Origin: Thamnaconus septentrionalis
Taxonomy: Eukaryota; Chordata; Actinopteri; Tetraodontiformes; Monacanthidae
Assembly: GCA_009823395.1 (NCBI GenBank)
Contig: CM020505.1
Span: 7,679,129-7,743,128, forward strand
Length of the DNA stretch: 64,000 nt
Reading direction: 5' to 3'
The notes under the pieces were generated by a model. It saw only the letters and a program-made list of their open reading frames with translations. It was not told the DNA's origin and searched no databases. A program made the translations under genes and the position numbers. Position 1 is the stretch's first letter. Every line of letters starts with the position of its first letter. Below, piece after piece: positions 12,979 to 32,999 of the stretch.

Positions 12979-13075
12979 CTTCCGAGTAGGGCTCGACAGA
13001 CACCGGTCTCCTCCTGCTCCTTTCACCAGCTTCAGGTGTCTTCAAGCTAAGCTCAGGTATATTGTCGCGAGATTT
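12979..13075 (-). promoter_or_regulatory. hnrnph3: hnrnph3 5' UTR exon and core promoter with TCTCGCGA-type element
   Basis: On the minus strand a splice donor (AAG then GTAATT) ends a non-coding exon at 12979. At 13063-13072 the sequence TGTCGCGAGA matches the housekeeping promoter element TCTCGCGAGA at 9 of 10 positions. The transcription start is therefore expected near here, about 420 bp from the pbld start codon on the opposite strand. Confidence 0.6.
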
Positions 13076-13095
13076 TGGAACGTCACACAATTGGT

Positions 13096-13096
<1 letters not shown>

Positions 13097-13174
<78 letters not shown>
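13097..13174. repeat. (AAT)n microsatellite between hnrnph3 and pbld
   Basis: About 26 pure trinucleotide units, placed directly upstream of the presumed hnrnph3 start in the short region between two divergent genes. Confidence 0.98.
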
Positions 13175-13493
13175 GTAGAATGTTTGGAATAACCTTTACA
13201 TGCATAATTTTTTTTTACATTACTTTGTTTACAACGCCTAAAAAAAAGCACATACCATATTTAGTGCACTCTTTTTACATTGTAAATTCTTTTGAGCAAT
13301 GGATTTACACAGAATGTATGATCAAGCTGGGGTTAGAGTTCATATTTTAAAGACTTGACAATGGAGAGACCCTGACTGAGGCGGACCAACAGCAAACAGG
13401 AAGGTGCAAAGTGCACCCACAGCCATGAAAGGACTCTCACCGCCAGTTTTCTTTCACTGTCTGCGAGCCTACAGTTTGTCTTTTTTGACCACA

Positions 13494-15923
13494 ATGAAGA
13501 TTCCTGTATTTACTGTGGATTCCTTTACTAACGTACCACTCAAAGGAAACCCTGCCGCAGTTTGTCCACTGAAGCATGTGAGTAATAAAATCTAGATGAA
13601 TGCAGTGTCATAAAGTAGGCCAGCCTGTTGTAAAGATTTGAAAAGATAATACAATTAACATGTTTTAAACTTGTCATTTGTGAGTTATCGGTTTACAGCA
13701 CACAAATTAGATTTACATTTATCACTGATCACAGCGCATGAGTGCAATAACGAACACATATAACTATCATTTATAAATGTACTTTTAAATAGAGTCTTGG
13801 CACCCAATACATAAATCCATCTGATGCAAAAAAAAAAAAAAAAAAATTATTGTGCTAATGTCTAACTAAAGCCATGTCTTGACTGCAGGAGCTGAATGAT
13901 GATTTGTATCAGAGGATAGCAGCAGAGATGAACTTGTCAGAAACAGCTTTCATCACCAAAATCAACTCCTCTGATAATTTCACCACAGGTTGGTCATGAA
14001 TATTTTGTCCCAGCATTTATCGTTGCAATGACCAAAATATACTTCAATTTGTCAGGTACGTGAAATGGAAATATAGGAAAGAAGGAAAGGTTTTGAAAAA
14101 ACAATCCCCACACCAGCAGGGAGGTTTTGAGATTGAGATGGAGGAGCAATTTACCAATTTCAGCAATTTATTTTGTTGATCCTAGTAGAAGGGTGCTGAT
14201 TGACAACATAAATAATGATAAAATCTGTCTTAAGCCTTTTAAGTGTCAACTGTATTGACTAGTGATTCTAAAGACAGAACATGTTAGTGTCACTACTCTA
14301 CTTTTGACCAGACACCTGTCTGACACTGTGATGTCATCACCAGCGTCGAGGTTCCGCCTTCGCTGGTTCACGCCGACCACAGAGGTGAATCTGTGCGGCC
14401 ACGCCACTCTGGCCTCTGCAGCCGTGCTGTTCCAGCACGAAGGTGAGACACACCAAAGAGGTTGTGCACGCAGCTGTATGTTTCCACACTTGGCACCAAC
14501 AGGCTGGTATCACCGGTCACCTCTAATCTGTGTTTTCACACGTTGTCTGCTACAGGCAACGTGAATCCCACGGTGGTGTTTGAGACAAAGAGTGGAGACC
14601 TGGCAGTTAGCAAGCAGGGTGATGGGTACGTCATGGACTTCCCTGCAAACCCACCTGCACAGGAGGTATGTGGTGTCAGAACACACACATGACACAATTA
14701 AGACGAGGCAGCTCAGGTCCGTCTACGGCATCGAAGATCTATACGCAAAAATAATAGAGTGGAAATAGTGATTCACAATGACAAAACTTTTTACCACCAA
14801 TCAACTTTTTCCATGTTCCAAGGTCCCCGCTGAGTTCAAAGACCTCATTAAGGTCAGTAAAACGGGGTTCGCTATGTTTTAATGCATTAAAATTTCTCCC
14901 CAAGTCTGCACAATGCATCTCGACGTGTGCAGGCATTAAAACATTGTCTTTATCTGTATCTCCACACCTGCGTTTGTGACACAAGGCTGCAGTTGGCGAC
15001 CATCCAGTCCAGGACATTTGCTTCAGCTCAACAACTAAAAAACTACTGCTTCGACTGGCTGACAGCTGTGACAGGTGACAGTCAAAATGATGGATTTTTA
15101 TATGTGCTACGTTAAGAACCAGCATTTCCAGGCAATTTCGGTCTGTCTAATTTTGCATTTGTGTCATTTTGTTGTAATATCCAGACTAACTGCTGCATGT
15201 TTGTTTCCATCAGGTCAGTGCTGACCAGTCTGAAAGTTGACCCCGCCGCACTAATAAAGAGTGAGAAGAGTGGCAGAGTTAAAGGGCTCATCATCACAAT
15301 CAAAGGTAACCAGAGCATTGAAAGCGTATGTATCAATTGCTTTGCCGCTCAATTGGTTGTCCATGACATGACATGATATGACATGGAGACATTGCTGGCA
15401 TCATGGTGCGCCAAGTGTCCTGTTTCGACCATCAGGTTCTCCAGGCTGCCAGCAAGGATTCGACTTCTACTCCAGATACTTTGCCCCATGGAACGGCATT
15501 CCTGAAGATCCTGTCACTGGTAAGAACGCTTCTCTCACTTAAATATAGTTCTGCCATAATATCGCAACAGGTGGAGATAAAGTGTCTTGTGTACATATCC
15601 AACACAAACAACTTTTTATCCCCACTTTGTGAAACTAAGAAGCAATTCAAATCCAGTCTTGTATCATTATAGGCTCTGCCCACACTGTGCTCGGTTGCTA
15701 TTGGTCCAAGGAACTAGGGAAGACTGAAATGCTGGGTAATACATCCCTTAATGTGCCACTGGCCACCAGAACTACTCTGTCTACACTGGCACTAATAGTA
15801 TTTTCCTGTGTAGCTCACCAGAGCTCCAGTCGTGGTGGGGAGCTGAAGCTGCAGCTGAAAGACGGGAGAATCAACATCTCAGGGGAGGCCGTCACTGTGT
15901 TGCAGGGGACCATCACACTGTAA
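13494..15923 (+). CDS. pbld: Phenazine biosynthesis-like domain protein, tandem copy 1 (10 exons)
   Basis: PBLD (MAWBP) is the vertebrate PhzF-fold protein, an isomerase-like enzyme whose substrate is not settled. Exons: 13494-13577, 13889-13988, 14344-14442, 14556-14665, 14823-14852, 14986-15074, 15214-15305, 15436-15519, 15673-15735 and 15814-15923. Phases agree and give 286 codons; human PBLD has 288. Landmarks of the fold are all present: start [28 protein letters not shown] with the catalytic-type Glu46, [20 protein letters not shown] and EDPVTGSAH. A 78-nt intron (15736-15813) has no in-frame stop. A poly(A) signal AATAAA lies at 16061. It is divergent from hnrnph3 and followed by a second copy. 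Confidence 0.93.
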
Positions 15924-16429
15924 CTGGAAACCTAAGAGGGTTGGAGAAGACATATCACAATCTGATGACTAACAGCTTTTGTCTGAGTGGGGGAATAAAA
16001 ATAAAAAAAAATTTAAAAAAAATCTAATGTCAAGATACATATTTTGCTCACAGTTCTCATAATAAAACATACCTCAGACTGATCCAGTTTGCATTATATT
16101 TGATTATATAACATATAAGAGACTAATACAACACTTTTAGAATATATAATGTATACATGTTAGAACAAAATGAAAAGCTAGAGGCTTCTTCAAGCTTCAT
16201 TTGCTGAAAAGTTTAAAACAGGCAGTGGTGTTGAATTTAATCCATTACTGCCCTTGTCAGAAAACATAATGTACTCGTAACACCCTTTCATGCATGAATT
16301 ATGACGGCCTCTATCACATTTGATGATTGTGCAGCTTTTGGCTGTAATAAAAATAAATAATGTGGTAAACAGACCGCTTGGAATATCATTTCACAAGTAA
16401 TAATTGCAGTGTTTTTGTTTTGTTTTGTT

Positions 16430-16460
<31 letters not shown>

Positions 16461-16900
16461 GATTTCACTATTGTTATCCCGTCAGCAAAATGCTTAACCA
16501 GCTGCTTAGCTAACTTTGCTTTGTCATGCTGGGATAGCAGCAACTCTGATAGTTGAAACTTTAGAAAGAAACTAAAAAAAATAGTTTTTTCTATTGATTA
16601 GATTAGATTAGATTAGAATGTCCTCAAGGAATGTCCTCAAGGAAATTAAAATTTCCAGCAGCTACGAAAAATACGTACTGGAAACAGAAGCACAGGTGAA
16701 AGACTAAGATATAAACATATAAATGTCCGTTTAAAAACAAGTGGTGTCATCTGAACGCTTTATATTTCAGCTGCCTCTACTGACGTGAATACTGTGGAGC
16801 TGCGGGGAGATCCTCACCAACATGGCCACCAGGCTGACGCTTCAGCTCCAGTTATTTAATAATATTCCACGTGACGTCTATTTGTGTGCCTGCGCATTGC
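15924..16900. other. Spacer between the two pbld copies
   Basis: It holds the copy 1 3' UTR (AATAAA at 16061-16066), an A-rich tract (about 16431-16460) and a short GATTA pentanucleotide repeat (about 16586-16616) followed by a duplicated AATGTCCTCAAGG. No coding exon is seen. Confidence 0.5.
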
Positions 16901-17286
16901 CACATTGAACTTCATGGATTATTGTGGACACGCTTGCACGCCTCTGCTTAGCTCGCCACGCTACCGAGGAACTCACGCAGTTTGCACATTTACCCTTTGG
17001 AACCTGGAAGTTTCACTTTTGTCCTGTCCGCAACTTGCCTGACTGTGTTTACTCTTCCAGACAAGGCAGAGTTCCACCGCTGCAGCCAGCAGGAATCAAG
17101 ACGCTGACACAAGGTTTGCCTGACACACTACACAGCACTATTGGAAATACTGCAATGCAAGCATAGCATGTGGGTTTTTAATTTTTGTTTTGTTTTTTTT
17201 TTTAAATAAAGTTGCTTTACGTATTATTTACGTGATAGTAATTCTAGTGATGATAGTGTTCTTCATTACAGACTCATTCAAGCAGA
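16901..17286 (+). promoter_or_regulatory. Probable 5' UTR and promoter region of pbld copy 2
   Basis: A clear acceptor (TTCATTACAG, ending at 17272) sits 14 bp upstream of the copy 2 start codon. This implies a separate 5' untranslated exon further upstream, possibly the GC-richer stretch around 16,900-17,115. The donor is not certain. Confidence 0.4.
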
Positions 17287-19483
17287 ATGGAGATCCCTGT
17301 ATTCACTGTGGATGCCTTTACCAACAAACCTTTTAAGGGAAATCCTGCGGCAGTTTGTCTTCTGGAACATGTGAGTCCTAATATTTAAATTGAGGCAGTG
17401 GAGCATCATAATGCAAGACAGCCTGTGTCAGTGTTTTGATAAGGTACTAGTACTTAATATAAGTTTACTGTGTTGTGTTTTTTTGGTATTTAAAGTGGTT
17501 CAAAGTACACAGGTGTCTCTTTAAATCATTCATTACTCACCTTTAATCTGCACTATAGTGAGGCATTAACTCTTGGCAGCCACTGCAATAAGTGATCAAA
17601 GATCACGTCACAGTAGAAATACGTGCATTGGGATCTTACTCAGGCCATGTGTTTACAACAGGAGCTGAGCGATGATTTGTACCAGGTGATTGCAGCAGAG
17701 ATGAACCTGTCGGACACAGCTTTCATCACCAAGATCAGCTCCTCGGACAGTTTTACCACAGGTTTGACACGGTTGCTTTCACTGACTGGGCACTCATCAT
17801 TTCATGGCTGACCAATAAACACTTTTGTTTGTCAGATGGATGAGGTGGAAACATACTGGGGCAAAGTTGTCTTTCAATAACAATGTAAGCAGTGAGTTGT
17901 CGGTGAAAGGTGAAAGAATAAAACAATTTATCTACCCTGAGCCTTTTAGGTATCAACAGTTTTGACTAGTCACTAGTGATTTCAAAGACAGAACATGTCA
18001 TGTCAACTCGACACCCGTCTGACACTGTGATGTCATCACCAGCGTCGAGGTTCCGCCTTTGCTGGTTCACGCCGGCTACTGAGGTGGATCTGTGCGGCCA
18101 CGCCACTCTGGCCTCTGCAGCCGTGCTGTTCCAGCACGAAGGTGAGACACACAAAAGAAGACGTGCGCACTTGGCTCCAGCAGGCTGGTATGACCGGTCA
18201 TCTCTCCTCTGTATTTTCACACGTCGTCTGTTACAGGCAACAAGAATCCCATAGTGGTGTTTGAGACAAAGAGCGGAGACCTGGCAGTGAGCAAGCAGGG
18301 TGATGGGTACGTCATGGACTTCCCTGCAAACCCACCTGCACAGGAGGTATGTGGTGTCACATTGTTTTTATTATTGTGTTATACAATCATACTAACATTT
18401 CTTTTCCTGCAAAACTTTTGTCAAGGATCCCACTGAGTGGAAAGACCTCATTAAGGTCAGTAAGACAGTTTCCCGTCTGTAAATCTATTATAATTTCTGC
18501 GTTAGTCAGCAGAATCCCTCTTTGTGTGCAGGTTTAAAATGTTGACTTTATTTTGTATCTCTACACCTGCATTTGTGACACAGGCTGCAGTTGGAGACCT
18601 TCCAGTCCAGCATGTTTGTTTCTGTTCAACAACTAAAAATGCACTGTTTCGACTGGATGACAGCTGTGACAGGTGACAGTCAAAGATACAGATTCAGCAT
18701 GTAGTACAGTTAGAAACAGGTGTTGGGTATTCTCTACTTATCCTGATCAATATCAGTGGAAAACTGTATATTAGATACTTTCCACACAAATGTCAGCATC
18801 TTGCACGTTTCCTTCAGGTCAGTGCTGACCAGTCTGAAAGTTGACCCCACCGCACTTCTGAGGAGTGAGAAGAGCGGCAGAGTCCATGCACTTATCATCA
18901 CAGTCAAAGGTAACCAGAGCCTTCACATGATGCCTTCTTGTGAGATGTTGTGATATTGCTTGACAGTTGACAATCATCTGTGTCCTGTGTTGACCATCAA
19001 GGTTCTCCAGGAAGCCAGCCAGGATATGACTTCTACTCCAGATGCTTTGTGCCGTGGGCCGGCGTTCCTGAAGACCCAGTCACTGGTAAGAACAGACAGT
19101 CAACAAGAAATGATCTTTCATTTCATGATTTAATGTCCCAACAAGCACAGAGACAAAACATCTTGTGTTAAACTGATGTTAGTTAACGTGTCAATCAGTG
19201 CATTATCGTAATCCAGTCTTGTATCATTATAGGCTCTGCCCACACTGTGCTCGGTAGCTACTGGTCCAAGGAACTAGGGAAGACTGAAATGCTGGGTAAT
19301 TCATCCCTTAATGTGCCACTGGCCACCAGAACTACTCTGTCTACACTGGCACTAATAGTATTTTCCTGTGTAGCTCACCAGAGCTCCAGACGTGGTGGGG
19401 AGCTGAAGCTGCAGCTGAAAGACGGGAGAATCAACATCTCAGGAGAGGCCGTCACTGTGTTGCAGGGGACCATCACACTGTGA
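17287..19483 (+). CDS. pbld: Phenazine biosynthesis-like domain protein, tandem copy 2 (10 exons)
   Basis: A second complete PhzF-fold gene with the same exon structure: 17287-17370, 17662-17761, 18043-18141, 18237-18346, 18426-18455, 18584-18672, 18818-18909, 19002-19085, 19233-19295 and 19374-19483, also 286 codons. It keeps [15 protein letters not shown] and EDPVTGSAH. It differs from copy 1 at expected active-site positions: NLSDTAFI has Asp46 where copy 1 and the family have Glu, and LCWFTP replaces LRWFTP. Exon 1 differs from copy 1 at 17 of 84 bases. Exons 9-10 with their intron differ at only about 6 of 251. A poly(A) signal AATAAA is at 19576. All exons are open, so it is a gene and not a pseudogene by sequence; its activity cannot be judged here. 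Confidence 0.91.
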
Positions 19484-19575
19484 CTGGAAACCCAAGAGTG
19501 TTGGAGAAGACATATCACAATCGGATTACGAACAAAATCTAATGTCAACATCCATATTATGCTCACATTTCACAT

Positions 19576-19615
19576 AATAAAGAACCTCAGACTGATCCAG
19601 TTTGTATTATTTATT
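19576..19615. terminator. Overlapping poly(A) signals of pbld copy 2 (+) and dna2 (-)
   Basis: AATAAA at 19576-19581 on the plus strand and TTTATT at 19610-19615 (AATAAA on the minus strand) lie within 40 bp. The two genes end tail-to-tail. Using the dna2 signal gives a 3' UTR of about 700 bp (20305 down to about 19,590), in which I see nothing else. Confidence 0.5.
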
Positions 19616-20305
19616 TGAATACATTAAAAGAGAATCACAATTCATTAAAAAGGAAGTAAAATCAGAGGTTGCTTTGTATGTGAAACAGATTGAACACAGA
19701 GCCGGATGGTCTGCTGAGTTAGCTGCTCCAATCAAAGTAGATGAACCATCACAGTTGAGGAGTCCTGCAGTGTCACAGTAAAAACAGACCTTCTCAGGTC
19801 AGACTGGTTATTGGCAAATGCAAAGAGCTTAAACCTTTACGGTAAATAAAGCTTGCACTCAGTATTCAAGCTGGTAGTTCGAACATAAAAAGTCACATGA
19901 GTCGGATCAACCACCGTACCGGAAAGACAAACTACACCACTGTGTGCGGTCCCAGCGCATTGAGAGTAAGACCAATAGTGTCAGTTCATACACATTAATA
20001 ACAGGATTAGCTTAACGTGGTGTTTCATCACTGTGTGCTGGAACATGGAAGCAGTTCAGACAAAAAATATTCAATATTATCATCATTGTTATTATCTAAT
20101 CCAAAAATGGAAAGAGCAGCAGCTACTTGATCCTCCAGGCCGGACCCCCTGAGCCTCGTCACAGGGACATGCTGGGCATGGTCATGTGAGCAGCTGGTGG
20201 GAGCTGGATAATGTATATCCAAGGTTCAGGAAAAAACAAAAATCATTCTGGCAAATGAAATCAGTTAACAGGATAATAAATTAACAGAAAGCGAGATCGA
20301 CAGAA

Positions 20306-29948
<9,643 letters not shown>

Positions 29949-30560
29949 CGTGCCTTACACCCCGCTGGGATTTATTATTATTTTAAAAACAGATCTGTGT
30001 TTGCTATCCTACGTCGAACAGCTGTCGGTATAAATTAGCTGTCGCTCAACGAGAACACCGAAGATGTTGCGTCCGAGCGGCTAACAACAACAGCAGCAGC
30101 ATCCTGCGGGCAGCACCAGGTAGCTCGCTGCTCGTCCTCTCGGCTCAATGCGGCTCTACCAGGCGAGGAACCCCGGCACTGCGACTCACTTCCACCGCTC
30201 ACACTTACGTTCATGCGACATACATAGAATTACTCGTATGTTTTCACCCGTCTCCGCTTTTACCGATCACCGGCTGAAGCGCCAAAGTTTTAGTTTCGCG
30301 CAACGGAAATGACGTTAGAGTATATATCCGCTCACTTGTCTCGATAATATCGTTTCTTTTGTTTGTTTGTTTAAAAAAATTAAAGAAGATACATTTTGTT
30401 TTTAAAGAGCGAATACTTCTACCATATGACTGCTATATATTAAAACAAATATTCAAATTGAAAACAAAAATCGTTTGGAATGTATGCTGTCAGTTTGGCG
30501 GCACGTGGACCGCTTCTCCGCAGCGAGGATTTGAAGTGTGCATTTGCGACATCCATCCAG

Positions 30561-30631
30561 AAGATGGCGGCAAACATAACGTTTAAACCCTCATTCATTC
30601 CTTGAGCGTCACGCAAAGGAAGATCGCGAGA
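30561..30631 (+). promoter_or_regulatory. Possible divergent promoter elements (YY1 site, CGCG element)
   Basis: AAGATGGCGGC at 30561-30571 is a perfect YY1-type core-promoter motif on the plus strand. GATCGCGAGA at 30622-30631 matches TCTCGCGAGA at 8 of 10 positions. They lie about 610 bp upstream of the dna2 start codon on the other strand. No known gene was recognised downstream. Confidence 0.4.
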
Positions 30632-30635
30632 AAGA

Positions 30636-30636
<1 letters not shown>

Positions 30637-30683
<47 letters not shown>
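30637..30683. repeat. (CA)n microsatellite
   Basis: A pure dinucleotide tract directly after the possible promoter elements at 30561-30631. Confidence 0.97.
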
Positions 30684-30687
<4 letters not shown>

Positions 30688-30735
30688 TCGTGAACTCTTT
30701 CTGCACAGGCTCAAAATCTTTTCCCCGAGTACAAA

Positions 30736-30978
30736 ATGGATCCAAATGATTTTTCTTCAGAGAAACTGCGGCAGCTGGTCTTCGTCCCCGTGGCTGCTGG
30801 AACGGAAAATACTGCTTCGTTTGTGACAACGCTAACAGATGGCACTCTGCCGCACATTTCTGGTACTTGTCTACGTGTGACTCCGTGTCAAGTATATTTA
30901 CACTCGGCTGTGAACTGGTATAACAACGGCAGTTTAGAATACACACCAAAAAAGAGTGATTGTACTGCACTGTCATAA
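30736..30978 (+). CDS. Open reading frame of unknown status, 80 codons
   Basis: An ATG frame starting MDPNDFSSEKLRQL and running to a stop at 30976-30978. A donor-like TCTG/GTACTT occurs near 30860, so only the first 40 or so codons might be exonic. I do not recognise the sequence as any family. It follows the YY1-like motif and the CA tract. It may be a first exon of a divergent transcript or a chance frame; the upstream CpG and motif context is the only support. Confidence 0.2.
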   Translation: MDPNDFSSEKLRQLVFVPVAAGTENTASFVTTLTDGTLPHISGTCLRVTPCQVYLHSAVNWYNNGSLEYTPKKSDCTALS

Positions 30979-31570
30979 ACACCACAAAATGTGGACCGCG
31001 ATCACTGGAAAGCTGACAGCATATCTGGAGACTGTAGGAAAGGAGAATTAAAAAATGTAACTTTTGGCCCAGAAGAAGTTCAAACCAATTAAAACATGGC
31101 ATGATCATATCTTTCATATTCTTTTCACAACATTAACAATTCACAATAGTCAGTGTAATGCCAGCAATCCAGTCATCAAACTGTCTTTTTAGATTTTAGA
31201 ATTTTGACAAAAATGAAAACCAAAGACAAAAAGATAGGTAATAACAATCATTGGGTTTTGGTTGACTCGTTAGCAGCAGAAATGCAGGAAAACTTGTGTG
31301 GGGCAAATTAAAGTGACCCTTTGCTCCCATTTTGCATATTAATGATGGAACTCCTTAGTATACTATGCACAATCTCTCTCATTAAGCACCCAGTTCATAA
31401 AAGAAGTTCGAGTCGGAAGACTGAAAGCAAATAAGAAACTTTTAATTACGGTATTTGTTTTAATGGGGAGCTCTAGGTTGATGATGTGTGACGTGATTAA
31501 GGAGAGATTGGATGTGTCGTAATGAAAACATACAACGGCAATATAAAAATTACATTCCTGAAAAATTGTA

Positions 31571-31674
31571 CTCATCTATTCCTTCATTTCCTATATACCC
31601 GCTTTCTCCTACACTGAGGATCAAGGGGTTTTGCTTTGGCCAATCCCAGCTGCCGTTGAGCGAAGGCAGGGCAG
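31571..31674 (-). mobile_element. L2-type LINE 3' tail fragment
   Basis: The minus strand reads CAGCTGGGATTGGCC and then AGCGGGTATATAGG, the familiar 3' end of fish L2-type LINEs. The opposite-strand relative at 32712-32850 matches over the same part. Confidence 0.6.
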
Positions 31675-32363
31675 AAATAGTCCTAGTCATTTCCTTGAAG
31701 TGTAAGTCTTGATAAGTCTGGATTTTTTTCAGGATCAGTAAAGTACAGCAGTTGTTACCTAAAGGGCTGTGAGCCAGAGAGAAAGCCCGGGCACTAATGG
31801 AGACAGGAAGCTGTGATGGCTGAGGGAAAAGGTCAGCTAATTACATGATGATCCATACGTGACGTCTCAACATCATACCTACTCGCTCTCCTTATCCCTC
31901 CATTTCTTTGTCAAGTGCATTTTTAATGCCACTCCTCTGTATTTCTGATATTTCCCTGTTTCTGACATAGATGACCAACAAAAACAAGCAACAGCAATAG
32001 CAAGCAGCATCTTAAGCTTGTGTTTCATTTCATTTAAACCATTATTTTTAAATTTATCAAACAGTATTACTTCCTGCAGTCAGACACCCGAAGCCTCCAG
32101 GCCTTGATGCTGTGAACCGCAGAACTATAATGAAAACAAACCGTTCAAATAGTAACTCAGGAGACACACTGGAAATCTTATGAGGCCCATTACATACAGC
32201 TACCTGCGGATTTGTCAAAGCAAATCTTATAAGGGCACATCCAAATCCAGCCCATCTATCTCGTGCGGCAACAATGCAGCCGTGTTGGGACAGAGGGGCC
32301 GGGAATTCATTAGAATTAATGGATTGATTGGGATGTCACCACATGAAATACAATCAGGTGTCT

Positions 32364-32365
<2 letters not shown>

Positions 32366-32397
<32 letters not shown>
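32366..32397. repeat. (CA)n microsatellite
   Basis: A short pure dinucleotide tract in intergenic DNA. Confidence 0.95.
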
Positions 32398-32399
<2 letters not shown>

Positions 32400-32711
32400 C
32401 ACTAAAATACAAAGCAGGGAGATAGATCAATACAGAGATCACTCCATCATGACTCCATTAAAAAACAGGGACAGCATGAAAAAAGAGACAGCAGCCACAA
32501 CAACACATCAAAGGTGTGTATGTGCTGTGGGAGGAACAGGGTGAAACTGCTGGCCAATAATGACTTTCACAAGTGAATTTTGTATCATGGGATCTGTGAA
32601 ATACTATCTGTTAAGTTAGGTTCTGAGTCTTTTTCTCATAAGGGCAACAGAAGTGTATTAAAGCGTCATAGTACTTCAGTTTCTGATTCTTTTTGAATAA
32701 ATATGAATAAA

Positions 32712-32850
32712 TCCCTGCGATGAACTGGCGACTTGTCCAGGGTGTCACCCTGCCTTCGCCCTAAGACAGCTGGGATAGGCTCCAGCAGACCCCCGTGACC
32801 CTTAATTGGAATAAGCGGGTATAGAAGATGAATGAATGAATGAATGAATA
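32712..32850 (+). mobile_element. L2-type LINE 3' tail with (TGAA)n end
   Basis: It contains CTGGCGACTTGTCCAGGGTG, CAGCTGGGATAGGCTCCAGC and AATAAGCGGGTATAGAAGAT and ends in a TGAA/AATG repeat, the standard 3' end of a widespread fish LINE. No reverse transcriptase remains. Confidence 0.75.
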
Positions 32851-32999
32851 AATCCAATTCTAATTAGACTGGCTGCTCCCCGACTAAGATGACATTCATT
32901 ACGTTTTAATTGATGATTCAGGCAATGATGATTTGTTGGCTGTAATTTGTTTGTAGTTTTAGTCAAACATAATGACAGGGGTGTCGCCACCCGCCTGTT

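Noticed and set aside
13042..13350. Poly-Tyr and poly-Ile frames between hnrnph3 and pbld
   Set aside because: These are translations of the AAT repeat.
17287..19483. pbld copy 2 as a pseudogene
   Set aside because: All ten exons are open with normal splice sites and the same length as copy 1; only specific residues changed.
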